Shown here one piece after another: positions 37,101-44,700 of a DNA stretch of 64,000 bases. The notes beneath the pieces were generated by a model. The model was not told the origin of the DNA. It was given only the letters and a program-made list of their open reading frames with translations, and did no database searches. The position numbers were made by a program, and so were the translations under genes. How positions within the stretch are numbered: the first letter of the stretch is position 1; each line of letters starts with the position of its first letter. This DNA is from Streptomyces anulatus (lineage in GTDB: Bacteria > Actinomycetota > Actinomycetes > Streptomycetales > Streptomycetaceae): the NCBI RefSeq assembly GCF_000721175.1, contig NZ_JOEZ01000016.1, positions 620,001 through 684,000 on the forward strand. The letters run 5' to 3'.

Positions 37101-37257
37101 TGGGCGGGCCCTCGTAGAAGACCCACTCGGGGCGGCCCTCGGACTGGTCGAGGCTCTTGGCGAAGACCTTGCTCTCGCGCCAGAAGTCGAGCACGGCGTG
37201 CTCCAGTGCGGGCAGGTCGACCTGGGCGGGTACCTGGTGGTACTGCGGCGATGTCAT
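34114..37257 (-). CDS. ileS: Isoleucyl-tRNA synthetase, eukaryote-like type
   Basis: The 1047-residue class I synthetase has the HIGH-equivalent region (PGAHHIEAR, residues 58-66), the editing CP1 domain (WTTTPWTLVSNTAVA), KMSKH at residues 600-604, an anticodon-binding domain and a long C-terminal region. The PGAHHIEAR form and the length fit the eukaryote-like IleRS group found in actinobacteria, members of which often tolerate mupirocin (family knowledge, not tested here). It charges tRNA-Ile and edits Val. ATG 37257 has GGAGGAAG 6 bases upstream; that site is sequestered by the T-box leader. Confidence 0.97.
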   Translation of the reverse strand: MTSPQYHQVPAQVDLPALEHAVLDFWRESKVFAKSLDQSEGRPEWVFYEGPPTANGMPGAHHIEARVFKDVFPRFRTMQGYHVGRRAGWDCHGLPVELAVEKELGFNGKKDIEAFGIAEFNAKCRESVTRHTDAFAELTTRMGYWVDLDDAYRTMDPEYVDSVWWSLKEIFNKDLLVQDHRVAPWCPRCGTGLSDHELAQGYETVVDPSVFVRFPLTSGPLAGEAGLLVWTTTPWTLVSNTAVAAHPEVRYVVATNGEEKLVVAEPLLEKALGEGWEATGQSFTGAEMERWAYERPFALVDFPAEAHYVVNAEYVTTEDGTGLVHQSPAFGADDLVVCRAYGLPVVNPVRPDGTFEEDLPLVGGVFFKKADEALTADLDARGKLFRHVPYEHSYPHCWRCHTALLYYAQPSWYVRTTAIKDRLLQENEKTNWYPDSVKNGRFGDWLNNNVDWALSRNRYWGTPLPIWRCEDNHLTCVGSRAELTELTGTDQSSLDPHRPFIDEITFTCTHENCQLEAYRVPEVIDAWYDSGSMPFAQWGYPYKNREVFESRYPAQFISEAIDQTRGWFYTLMAVGTLVFDKSSYENVVCLGHILAEDGRKMSKHLGNILQPIPLMDQHGADAVRWFMAAGGSPWAARRVGHGTIQEVVRKTLLTYWNTVAFQALYARTSGWAPSAADPAPVDRTVLDRWLLSELNALVDQMTVAMEGYDTQRAGKLLSAFVDDLSNWYVRRSRRRFWQGDKAALRTLHEVIETVTRLMAPLTPFITERVWQDLIAPVTPDAPESVHLSSWPKADVSAIDPALSSQMALVRRLVELGRATRAESGVKTRQPLSRALVAATGFESLSSELRAQITEELNVTSLASLSEVGGSLVDTTAKANFRALGKRFGKGVQAVAKAVANADAAALSLALREGTASVEVDGEQITLSSDEVIITETPREGWSVASDSGATVALDLEITPELRRAGLARDAIRLIQEARKNSGLDVADRIAVRWTSTSPATVEALTEHTPLIADEVLALDYAQGEADETYGEAFEDEGLSLAFRLRKQ

Positions 37258-37545
37258 GTGCGGCTTCCTCCGGCGGACGTATTCCACTTCCGTCGGAGGG
37301 ACGAGAGCGTCTCGGCTCCCGCGGTACCACCCTCCTTGGCCCCGGGCGTGCGCCCGTGGCCCCCTCATTGGGGTCGCGATGCCGGGTCTAGTGGCCTTGC
37401 GTCCGTGGGAGGACCCGCGGTGCAGAGCGTTCTTCCGGCGGCTCCGGGGTGATCTTCACGACGCGCTCGCCCCCGGGCTCCCACCGTCCCCGGGTCGCTG
37501 CTGGCTGCGTACGGCGCTACTCGTCCCATCCAAGCCTCTCGCTGG
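37258..37545 (-). promoter_or_regulatory. T-box riboswitch controlling ileS translation
   Basis: Read on the minus strand, the leader has a GACGAGTAG start-of-stem-I element (near 37525-37517) and an AUC isoleucine specifier (37453-37451) within GTGAAGATCACC. The T-box sequence is TGGTACCGCG (37329-37320). CCTCCGACGG (37299-37290) can pair with CCGCCGGAGG (37276-37267), hiding the ileS ribosome site, with one A-C mismatch. Uncharged tRNA-Ile binding should disrupt this pairing and allow translation, as known for actinobacterial ileS T-boxes. Confidence 0.88.
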
Positions 37546-37549
37546 GGCC

Positions 37550-37555
37550 AGTGTA
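37550..37555 (-). promoter_or_regulatory. Candidate -10 element of the ileS leader
   Basis: TACACT on the minus strand (37555-37550) lies about 25 bases before the first conserved T-box element. No clear -35 was identified. The rest of 37556-37818 is the divergent control region of ileS and the TraR/DksA gene, in which I see no gene. Confidence 0.3.
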
Positions 37556-37818
37556 CGGGCCCGTACGGGCGACGGCCGACCGATTATCGGCGGCGCGCGG
37601 GCGTGACTCGACTGGCGGGACGGGGCGCCCGGACTTCCCGGCGGGGCCCGGGGGCCGGATTACCGGGCGGGGAGCTGGGAACAACGGAGGCAGGTGCGCC
37701 ACGACCGGATACGGGAGGGGCGGGAAGGCGGCGTGCCCCGTTGCCGTGGGGCTGGAGTCGATTTATCGTCCCAGCACGATTCGCGAGCAAGATCACGATA
37801 TGTGAAGGGGCCGCGGCC

Positions 37819-38604
37819 ATGGTGGCGAAGAAGACGGCGGAAGAGACCGCGGCCGAGCACGACGGCACCCACGAGCCACCGGCCGACCAGGAGGCCGCGC
37901 CCGCGACGAGGACAGCGAAGAACGTGAAGAAGGCCGCTGCCAGGAAGACCGTGGCCAAGAAGACCGTGGCCAAGAAGGCTGCGGCGAAGAAGACGACGGT
38001 CGGCGAGAAGCCCGCCGGCAGGAAGAGCACCGGCAAGAAGAGCGCGGCAGAGAAGGCGTCGGAAAAGGCCGCAACGGCGGCCACGGAGGCGGCCCGGGCC
38101 GCCGAGCAGACGGGAGCCCCCACGGTGGTAGCCAAGAAGAGCGCGAGTCGTTCCGCAGCAGGAGCACAGGCCACGGCCCCCGTGCCGCCGGCCCGCGCCG
38201 CCGCCCCCGACGAGCTGGCCGTCCGGCCCGGGGAGGACCCCTGGACGCCCGAGGAGGTCAGCGAGGCGCGGACACTGCTGACCAGCGAGACGCTGCGGCT
38301 CCGCAGCGAGCTGGAGGCCTCCGGCGCGGCCCTCGCCGGTCTGATGCGGGACTCCGGCGACGGCGCGGGCGACGACGAGGCCGACACCGGCACCAAGAAC
38401 ATCACCCGCGAGCACGAGCTGTCGCTGGCCGCCAACGCCCAGGAGATGCTGGAGCAGACCGAGCGGGCGCTGGCCCGTCTGGAGACGGGGACGTACGGGC
38501 TCTGCGAGGTCTGCGGCAAACCGATCGGCAAGGCGCGGATGCAGGCCTTCCCCCGGGCCACCCTGTGCGTCGAGGACAAACAGAAGCAGGAGCGGCGCGG
38601 CTGA
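37819..38604 (+). CDS. TraR/DksA-type zinc finger protein with Lys-rich N-terminus
   Basis: The 261-residue protein has two parts. Residues about 1-130 are Lys/Ala-rich with repeats of the [14 protein letters not shown] kind, like histone H1-type tails. The C-terminal half is a DksA-like coiled coil ending in a zinc-finger region. The finger reads C-E-V-C (38500-38517), then C-V-E-D (38563-38580), so the fourth cysteine of the usual C4 finger is an aspartate. DksA proteins bind the RNA polymerase secondary channel; the basic tail may add DNA binding. ATG 37819 has GAAGGGG upstream. It is divergent from ileS and 58 bases ahead of lspA. Confidence 0.87.
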   Translation: MVAKKTAEETAAEHDGTHEPPADQEAAPATRTAKNVKKAAARKTVAKKTVAKKAAAKKTTVGEKPAGRKSTGKKSAAEKASEKAATAATEAARAAEQTGAPTVVAKKSASRSAAGAQATAPVPPARAAAPDELAVRPGEDPWTPEEVSEARTLLTSETLRLRSELEASGAALAGLMRDSGDGAGDDEADTGTKNITREHELSLAANAQEMLEQTERALARLETGTYGLCEVCGKPIGKARMQAFPRATLCVEDKQKQERRG

Positions 38605-38662
38605 TCCGCACAGGTGTGTCGTACCCTCATCCTCAGTCAGGCACCTAGGTCGAGGGATTCAC

Positions 38663-39253
38663 GTGGCAGAGGCGGAGCGCATCATCGGTACGCCGGACAA
38701 TCCCGATGCAGAGGGCACGGACGAGGGCGGCAGCACGGCCGCCGACGCCGCCGTGAACGCGGGCCGGGGCAAGCGGAAGGTCCTCGTACTCATGAGCGTG
38801 GCCGTCGTGGCCTACCTCCTGGACCTGATCACCAAGATGATCGTGGTCGCGAAGCTGGAGCACCAGCCGCCGATCGACATCATCGGCGACTGGCTGCAGT
38901 TCCGGGCGATCCGGAACGCGGGCGCCGCGTTCGGGTTCGGCGAGGCGTTCACGGTGATCTTCACCATCATCGCCGCCGGCGTGATCGTGGTGATCGTCCG
39001 GCTGGCCCGCAAGCTCTACAGCCTGCCGTGGGCCATCGCCCTGGGTCTCCTCCTGGGCGGTGCGCTCGGCAACCTCACCGACCGCCTCTTCCGGGCGCCC
39101 GGCGTGTTCGAGGGTGCGGTGGTGGACTTCATCGCCCCCAAGCACTTCGCCGTCTTCAACCTCGCCGACTCCGCCATCGTGTGCGGCGGCATCCTCATCG
39201 TGATCCTCTCCTTCAAGGGCCTGGACCCCGACGGGACCGTGCACAAGGACTGA
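38663..39253 (+). CDS. lspA: Lipoprotein signal peptidase LspA
   Basis: The 196-residue type II signal peptidase has a cytoplasmic N-terminal extension of about 38 residues, four membrane helices and the catalytic aspartates in [13 protein letters not shown] and [11 protein letters not shown]. It cleaves the signal peptide of lipidated prolipoproteins at the membrane. GTG 38663 is the start. It is followed 50 bases later by a pseudouridine synthase gene, a common neighbour pairing in many bacteria. Confidence 0.95.
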   Translation: MAEAERIIGTPDNPDAEGTDEGGSTAADAAVNAGRGKRKVLVLMSVAVVAYLLDLITKMIVVAKLEHQPPIDIIGDWLQFRAIRNAGAAFGFGEAFTVIFTIIAAGVIVVIVRLARKLYSLPWAIALGLLLGGALGNLTDRLFRAPGVFEGAVVDFIAPKHFAVFNLADSAIVCGGILIVILSFKGLDPDGTVHKD

Positions 39254-39303
39254 GGACCGACCGGGCGGCGCGGGGAGCGGCGGGCGCAAGGCATACTCGA
39301 CAG

Positions 39304-40245
39304 GTGAGTACGCACCCCGAGATCCGCACCCTGCCCGTACCGGACGGCCTGGAAGGCGAGCGCGTCGACGCCGCCATCTCCAGGATGTTCGGTTTCTCCC
39401 GCACCAAGGCCGCCGAGCTGGCCGCAGCCGGGAAGGTCCAGGTGGACGGTTCGGTGGCCGGGAAGTCCGAGCGGGTCCACGGGGGCGCCTGGCTGGAAGT
39501 GGAGATGCCGGGGGCACCCGCCCCCGTCCAGATCGTCGCCGAGCCCGTCGAGGGCATGGAGATCGTCCACGACGACGACGACATCGTCGTGATCATGAAG
39601 CCGGTCGGCGTCGCCGCCCACCCCAGCCCCGGCTGGACCGGCACCACCGTCATCGGCGGCCTCGCCGCCGCCGGCTACCGGATCTCCACGTCCGGCGCCG
39701 CCGAGCGCCAGGGCATCGTCCACCGCCTCGACGTCGGCACCTCCGGCCTGATGGTCGTCGCCAAGTCCGAGCGCGCCTACACCCTGCTCAAGGCCCAGTT
39801 CCGCGACCGGATCGTCGACAAGAAGTACCACGCCCTCGTCCAGGGCCACCCGGACCCGATGAGCGGCACCATCGACGCCCCCATCGGGCGCCACCCCAAC
39901 CACGACTACAAGTGGGCGGTCACCGCCGAGGGCAAGCCGTCGGTGACCCACTACGACCTGATCGAGGCCTACCGCGCCGCCAGCCTCCTCGACATCAAGC
40001 TGGAGACCGGCCGCACGCACCAGATCCGGGTCCACATGTCCGCCCACCGCCACCCCTGCGTCGGCGACCTCACCTACGGCGCGGACCCGACCCTGGCCAA
40101 GCGCCTCGGGCTGACCCGGCAGTGGCTGCACGCCGTGCGCCTGGGCTTCGAGCACCCGGGCGACGGCAGCTGGGTGGAGTTCGCCAGCACCTACCCGGCC
40201 GACCTCCAGCACGCCCTCGACACCATCTCCGCGGAGAGCCAGTGA
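39304..40245 (+). CDS. RluA/RluD family pseudouridine synthase
   Basis: The 313-residue protein has an N-terminal S4 RNA-binding domain ([20 protein letters not shown], about residues 18-37 onward) and a pseudouridine synthase domain. The catalytic Asp is in [19 protein letters not shown], with [12 protein letters not shown] downstream. It isomerises uridines in rRNA, probably 23S rRNA as RluD does; the exact sites cannot be told from sequence. GTG 39304 has only a weak ribosome site. The stop overlaps the GNAT gene start (GTGA). Confidence 0.92.
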   Translation: MSTHPEIRTLPVPDGLEGERVDAAISRMFGFSRTKAAELAAAGKVQVDGSVAGKSERVHGGAWLEVEMPGAPAPVQIVAEPVEGMEIVHDDDDIVVIMKPVGVAAHPSPGWTGTTVIGGLAAAGYRISTSGAAERQGIVHRLDVGTSGLMVVAKSERAYTLLKAQFRDRIVDKKYHALVQGHPDPMSGTIDAPIGRHPNHDYKWAVTAEGKPSVTHYDLIEAYRAASLLDIKLETGRTHQIRVHMSAHRHPCVGDLTYGADPTLAKRLGLTRQWLHAVRLGFEHPGDGSWVEFASTYPADLQHALDTISAESQ

Positions 40246-40727
40246 GCTCCACCCCCATCTCGTACAGCACCCGCAGGGCCGCCGAGGAGAGCGACCTCCA
40301 AGCCTGCTTCCAGGTCCGCAAGGACGTCTTCGTCGGTGAGCAGAACGTGCCCGAGGAGCTGGAGTACGACGCCTGCGACGCGACCGCGGTGCATGTCCTG
40401 GCCGTCGCGGCGGACGGCACCGCGCTCGGCACGGGACGGCTGCTGCACGGCGCGAACGCGGCGGGCAAGACCGGCGGCGACCCGTCGATCGGCTCGCTGG
40501 GGCGGCTCGCCGTGAGCCGGGAGGCCCGCGGCCTCGGGGTCGGCGCGGCCCTCGTACGGGCCATCGAGGACGAGGCGCGGAAGCTGGGCCTGGCCGCCGT
40601 CGACCTGCACGCCCAGACCCACGCCCTCGGCTTCTACGAGCGGCTCGGATACGTCGCGTACGGCCCCGAGTTCCCCGACGCGGGCATGCCGCACCGGGCG
40701 ATGCGGCGGGAGATCCACCCGGCCTGA
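40242..40727 (+). CDS. GNAT family N-acetyltransferase (ElaA-like)
   Basis: The 161-residue protein has the acetyl-CoA-binding motif A ([19 protein letters not shown], about residues 86-104) and the N-terminal [19 protein letters not shown] segment typical of ElaA-type acetyltransferases. The C-terminus [20 protein letters not shown] fits the same subgroup. The substrate is unknown. GTG 40242 overlaps the TGA of the pseudouridine synthase gene, so the two are translationally coupled. A decayed antiporter gene begins immediately after its stop. Confidence 0.9.
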   Translation: MSSTPISYSTRRAAEESDLQACFQVRKDVFVGEQNVPEELEYDACDATAVHVLAVAADGTALGTGRLLHGANAAGKTGGDPSIGSLGRLAVSREARGLGVGAALVRAIEDEARKLGLAAVDLHAQTHALGFYERLGYVAYGPEFPDAGMPHRAMRREIHPA

Positions 40728-40729
40728 GT

Positions 40730-41174
40730 GCCGCCGTCGCCGCGGTCGCCAACTCGATCGTGCCGGGGCCGCCCATCGCCGCGGCCGTTGCCCTCGGCGC
40801 GCTCGTCGCCCCGCCCGACCCGGTCGCGGCGACCGCTGTGGCGGGCTCCGTGGGGCTGCCGCGCCAACTGGTGTCGATCCTGGAGGGCGAGGGGCTCTTC
40901 AACGACGTGACCGCCATCGTGCTCCACCACGTGGCCATCGCCGCCGCCGTCAGCGGCACCTTCTCGCTCCCGGATCAGCCCGGACATGGTCGACGAGGAG
41001 CGGCGCGAGGCCCGCGCCGAGCGTGCCGAGCGCTTCAAGGCGGTCAGCCGTGTCCAGCGCGAGATGATGTCGACCGCCCGCCACGAGGTGCTCTCCGTGC
41101 GCGGCGAGCCCAGCTCCGACCCGGAGGTCGTGGACCGGGTGCTGCGGTATCTGGACTTCCGCTCCCTGCGCTGA
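40730..41174 (+). pseudogene. Remnant of a CPA1-family Na+/H+ antiporter
   Basis: Two pieces of one protein occur in different frames. The first (from about 40730 to 40970, frame of 40760) reads ...APPDPVAATAVAGSVGLP, then LEGEGLFNDVTAIVLHHVA, the conserved core of NhaP/CPA1 antiporters. The second (about 40972-41174) reads SPDMVDEERREARAERAERF and ends YLDFRSLR, a typical cytoplasmic C-terminal tail of the same family. The N-terminal helices, the later helices and a shared frame are missing, so an internal deletion plus a frameshift has inactivated it. Confidence 0.8.
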
Positions 41175-41187
41175 GCGTTCGGCGTTG

Positions 41188-42339
41188 TCAGCCGCGTCCC
41201 GTGCGCGGGGCCTTGGCGTCGCCCCGGTCGGAGGGCGACGCCGCCCCGTTGCTCCTGGATCGGCCCCCGGAGCCCGTCAGCTCCGCCCACTGCTTGCCCG
41301 GCGGCAGTGTGGCGGGCGCGGTGGCGATTCGCGGCAGCGCGTACGGGTGGTGGTCGCGCAGCCAGCCGATCAGCTGCTCACGCACCGCGCAGCGCACCGT
41401 CCAGATGTCGTCCGCGTCCTTCGCCGTGACCACCGCACGCACCTCGATCGTGGTCGGCGTGGTGTCGGTGACGGCCAGCGACCAGTCCCGGCCGTCCCAG
41501 GTGGCGATGTCCCCGAGGAGGTCCCGCAGCTTCTCCCGCATCGCGGCGACCGGAGCGGAGTGGTCGAGGTGGAAGAAGACCGTGCCGGTCATCTGCACCC
41601 CGCCGCGCGACCAGTTCTCGAACGGCTGGCTGGTGAAGTACGAGACCGGCATCGTGATCCGCCGCTCGTCCCAGGTCCGTACCGCCAGGAACGTCAGGGT
41701 GATCTCGTCGATCGTGCCCCACTCGCCGTCCACCACCACGGTGTCGCCGATCCGCACCATGTCGCCGAACGCGATCTGGAGCCCGGCGAAGAGATTGCCG
41801 AGCGTCGACTGGGCGGCGACACCCGCGACGATGCCGAGCAGGCCGGCCGAGGCGAGCATCGACGTGCCGACCGCGCGCATCGGGGGGAACGTCAGCAGCA
41901 TCGCCGCGATGGCGACCACCGTCACCACCGCGATGACCACCCGCTGGATCAGCGTCACCTGCGTTCGGACCCGGCGGACCCGGGCCGGGTCACGGGTGCC
42001 CGTCGCGTACCGGGCGTAACTCGCCTCCACGACCGTCGCCGCGATCCGCACCACCAGCCAGGCGGACGCGCCGATCAGCACCAGGGTCAGGATCTGGCCG
42101 ATCCCGGCCCGGTGCTCCCACACCCAGGCGATGCCCGACTGGCGGTAGCTGCCCCGCAGCAGCGCCGTGATGATCACCACTTGCAGTGGAGGCCTACAGA
42201 GCCGCAGCAACCCCCACAGCGGCGTCTCGTGGTGACGGCTGTCGGCCCGCCGCAGCAGCCGGTCGACCAGCCAGCCGACCAGCAGGGTGATCACCACGGA
42301 ACCGCCGATGACGATCAGCGGGCGCAGCACGCTCTCCAT
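41188..42339 (-). CDS. MscS family mechanosensitive channel
   Basis: The 383-residue protein has about five membrane helices (about residues 7-27, 50-64, 77-98, 135-152 and 160-182). The pore-lining helix is rich in Ala/Gly (ASAGLLGIVAGVAAQ), leading into the MscS beta domain (GDTVVVDGEWGTIDEITLTF) and a cytoplasmic domain. The C-terminus is Ser/Arg-rich. It should release solutes on osmotic downshock. ATG 42339 is preceded by AGGAGGAC. It converges on the antiporter remnant with a 13-base gap. Confidence 0.92.
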   Translation of the reverse strand: MESVLRPLIVIGGSVVITLLVGWLVDRLLRRADSRHHETPLWGLLRLCRPPLQVVIITALLRGSYRQSGIAWVWEHRAGIGQILTLVLIGASAWLVVRIAATVVEASYARYATGTRDPARVRRVRTQVTLIQRVVIAVVTVVAIAAMLLTFPPMRAVGTSMLASAGLLGIVAGVAAQSTLGNLFAGLQIAFGDMVRIGDTVVVDGEWGTIDEITLTFLAVRTWDERRITMPVSYFTSQPFENWSRGGVQMTGTVFFHLDHSAPVAAMREKLRDLLGDIATWDGRDWSLAVTDTTPTTIEVRAVVTAKDADDIWTVRCAVREQLIGWLRDHHPYALPRIATAPATLPPGKQWAELTGSGGRSRSNGAASPSDRGDAKAPRTGRG

Positions 42340-42387
42340 TGGGCAGTCCTCCTGGCTGTAGGCAGCCCCCAGGGTACAAATGGCACC

Positions 42388-42966
42388 ATGGGCTTCATGA
42401 ACATCATGCTTTTCCACTCGACGTACGGGCTCCGGCCCGCAGTGCACGCCGCGGCCGCGCGCCTCAGGGACGCCGGCCACGAGGTGCGCGTGCCCGATCT
42501 GTTCGAGGGGCACACCTTCGAGACGGTGGAAGAGGGGATGGCCTACAAGGAGGAGACCGGCAAGGAGGAGCTGCTGAAGCGCGCCGTGCTGGCCGCCGCC
42601 CCCTACTCCGACCAGGGGCTCGTCTACGCCGGCTTCTCCCTCGGCGCGGCGACCGCGCAGACCCTGGCCCTCGGCGACGCGAAGGCCCGCGGGCTGCTGC
42701 TGTTCCACGGCACCTCGGACGTCGCCGAGAACGCCTCGGTGGACGAGCTCCCCGTCCAGCTGCACGTCGCGGACCCGGACCCCTTCGAGTCCCACGACTG
42801 GCTGAACAGCTGGTACCTCCAGATGCAGCGGACGGGCGCGGACGTGGAGGTCTACCGCTACCCCGGGGCCGGGCACCTGTTCACCGACCCCGATCTGCAC
42901 GACTACGACCAGGCGGCCGCCGAGCAGACCTGGAAGGTCGCACTCGGCTTCCTGGCCACCCTGTAG
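42388..42966 (+). CDS. Dienelactone hydrolase family protein
   Basis: The 192-residue alpha/beta hydrolase has the nucleophile elbow GFSLGAA, the acidic residue in HVADPDPFE and the C-terminal His in PGAGHLFTD, the DLH arrangement with Ser in place of the usual Cys. The substrate is unknown. ATG 42388 is used; ATG 42397 (MNIMLFHSTYG) gives a tighter match to the family and is an alternative. It is divergent from the MscS gene by 48 bases. Confidence 0.88.
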   Translation: MGFMNIMLFHSTYGLRPAVHAAAARLRDAGHEVRVPDLFEGHTFETVEEGMAYKEETGKEELLKRAVLAAAPYSDQGLVYAGFSLGAATAQTLALGDAKARGLLLFHGTSDVAENASVDELPVQLHVADPDPFESHDWLNSWYLQMQRTGADVEVYRYPGAGHLFTDPDLHDYDQAAAEQTWKVALGFLATL

Positions 42967-43001
42967 GAGCGCGCGGAGGCCGGCCCCGGGCCTGAGAGGC
43001 G

Positions 43002-43817
43002 CTACGCCTTCAGCGCCTTGTCGACGGCCTTCGTGAACTCGTCGGCCGTCATGGGGGCGTTCTCACTGCCCTCGGCCGTGATCTTCTTGTCGTCCATCAT
43101 CAGCGTCGGCGTGCCCTGCACACCGCTCTCGTCGAACGTCTTGGACATCTTCAGCGCCCAGGCGTCGTACGTGCCGTCCTCCACGTTCTTCTGGAAGGCC
43201 TTGTTCCCCTTCAGGGCGTCGACGGAGTCCGCGACCTCGATGAGGTAGCTGTCCTTGGCGAACTTGTCGTCGCTCTCCGCGGGGTGGAACTTTGCCGAGT
43301 ACAGCGCGGCCTTGTACTCCAGGAACGCCTCGGGGCTCACGTCCAGCGCCGCGCCGAGCGCGCTCAGGGCGTTCTTGGAGCCCTCGCCGTTGTCCATGTT
43401 GTCGATGAAGGTCGCGCCGACGAACCTGACCTTGTACTTGCCGGCCTCGACGTCCTTCGAGACGGTCTCGCCGACGCCCTGCTCGAACGTGGCGCAGACC
43501 GGGCAGCGCGCGTCCTCGTACAGCTCCAGGGTCTTCTTCGCGCTCGACTCGCCGACCACCACGGTGGTGCCGTCCTTGCCCGAGGTGTTCTTCGGCGCGG
43601 TGACGTTCTTCGCGTCGGCGGCCGTCTCCCAGGCGTCCGGCTTGTTCAGCTGCGTCACGCCGTAGCTGATGCCGCCGATCACCGCGAGGGCGGCGACGAC
43701 CGAGCCCGCGACGACGAGCTGCTTGCGGGTCTTGTCCTTCTTGGCCTGGCGCTCGCGCTCGGCGCGCAGCCGCTCGCGGGCCGCTGCCTTGTTCGCCTGG
43801 GTGTTCCGCTTGCTCAT
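43002..43817 (-). CDS. Membrane-anchored DsbA-like thioredoxin-fold protein
   Basis: The 271-residue protein has a charged N-terminus (about 30 residues), one signal-anchor helix (about 33-52) and an extracytoplasmic thioredoxin fold. The redox motif Cys105-Pro-Val-Cys108 (DARCPVCATF) and a cis-Pro loop (GVQGTPTLMMDD) are present. It belongs to the DsbA/Thioredoxin_4 group and likely oxidises or isomerises disulfides outside the membrane. ATG 43817 has GGAGA upstream. The preceding gene on the same strand encodes a multi-spanning membrane protein. Confidence 0.9.
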   Translation of the reverse strand: MSKRNTQANKAAARERLRAERERQAKKDKTRKQLVVAGSVVAALAVIGGISYGVTQLNKPDAWETAADAKNVTAPKNTSGKDGTTVVVGESSAKKTLELYEDARCPVCATFEQGVGETVSKDVEAGKYKVRFVGATFIDNMDNGEGSKNALSALGAALDVSPEAFLEYKAALYSAKFHPAESDDKFAKDSYLIEVADSVDALKGNKAFQKNVEDGTYDAWALKMSKTFDESGVQGTPTLMMDDKKITAEGSENAPMTADEFTKAVDKALKA

Positions 43818-43890
43818 GATCGTTCTCCGTGAGTGCGTGTTGCTACGTGTGTGGGGAGCGGCCCTGCCGCGTGTCCGCGTCGCCGTGCCC

Positions 43891-44634
43891 TCAGGCGGCG
43901 GCGTACGGCGCGGGCGGCGGGCCCCTGCGTCCCACACTGTGCACGAGGAAGCGGGCGGTCAGCGGCGGGTGCGGACGCCCGGCGGGCCGGGCCCGGCGGG
44001 CCGCGGACCGGACACCCGCCCGTACCACGGCGACCGCGGTCAGCAGCGGCCGGAACGCCAGCAGGGCCGCCGCGCGCAGCAGCCCGGCCAGGGCCGCCTC
44101 GCCGCGCCGCAGCCAGGCCGCGGCGAGCAGCCCGACCGCCACGTGGGCGACGAGCAGCAGCCACGGCACGGCGGGCCCGGGCTGCGCCAGCAGCGCCGCC
44201 GCCCGGTCGCCCGCACCGGCCACATCGGCCAGCGGGGTGCCCACCGCGCCGACCCCGGCGATCCGGGCCCCGGTGGCACCGGCCTCGCCGCCGCAGAGGA
44301 CGTCGAAGCCCACCGCGCGCAGCGGGCCGGCGACCGGGCCGCCCGCCGCCCCGTAACAGAGATGCTGGCCCGTGGTGAAGAGCGTGTCGGCGGCCAGCTC
44401 CAGCGGGACCAGCAGGCCCGCGATCGCCCCGAAGCCGCGCTCCCGGCCGGCCAGCGCGTACGCCACGGCGAAGACGACAGCGGCCAGCAGCGCGACCGCG
44501 GTCAGCGGCAGCGGGACCCGGGAGAGCAGCACGTGGGACGCCGTGGACAGGGTGACGACGAGCGCGGTGAAGAGCGCCGCGCGCGCGACCCTGAGCTGCG
44601 TCCCTGAGATGTCCATCGCCGGAAAGTGTGTCAT
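43891..44634 (-). CDS. Membrane protein of unknown function
   Basis: I do not recognise the family. The 247-residue product is Ala/Gly/Leu-rich with about five or six hydrophobic segments (residues about 18-36, 42-60, 68-82, 155-172 and 178-200). It ends in a basic Arg/Pro-rich tail. Two Cys (HLCYG and VLCGG) lie in a predicted external loop. By position it might serve the DsbA-like protein encoded 73 bases downstream on the same strand, as a redox partner or transporter. ATG 44634 or ATG 44616 could be the start; neither has a good ribosome site. Confidence 0.7.
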   Translation of the reverse strand: MTHFPAMDISGTQLRVARAALFTALVVTLSTASHVLLSRVPLPLTAVALLAAVVFAVAYALAGRERGFGAIAGLLVPLELAADTLFTTGQHLCYGAAGGPVAGPLRAVGFDVLCGGEAGATGARIAGVGAVGTPLADVAGAGDRAAALLAQPGPAVPWLLLVAHVAVGLLAAAWLRRGEAALAGLLRAAALLAFRPLLTAVAVVRAGVRSAARRARPAGRPHPPLTARFLVHSVGRRGPPPAPYAAA

Positions 44635-44667
44635 GCGCCGAGGTAAGTGGACCTTAAAAGAGGCTGA

Positions 44668-44693
44668 GAGTCCCCGGGCCGCCCCGGGGACTC
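44668..44693 (-). terminator. Hairpin after the DUF2252 gene
   Basis: GAGTCCCCGGG (44668-44678) pairs perfectly with CCCGGGGACTC (44683-44693). Downstream on the minus strand the sequence becomes T-rich (CTCTTTTAAGG), so this resembles a classical intrinsic terminator for the DUF2252 gene. Confidence 0.7.
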
Positions 44694-44700
44694 CCGGGCC

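Noticed and set aside
35839..37452. Long plus-strand frame opposite ileS and its leader
   Set aside because: Shadow of ileS; it would also run through the T-box leader on the opposite strand.
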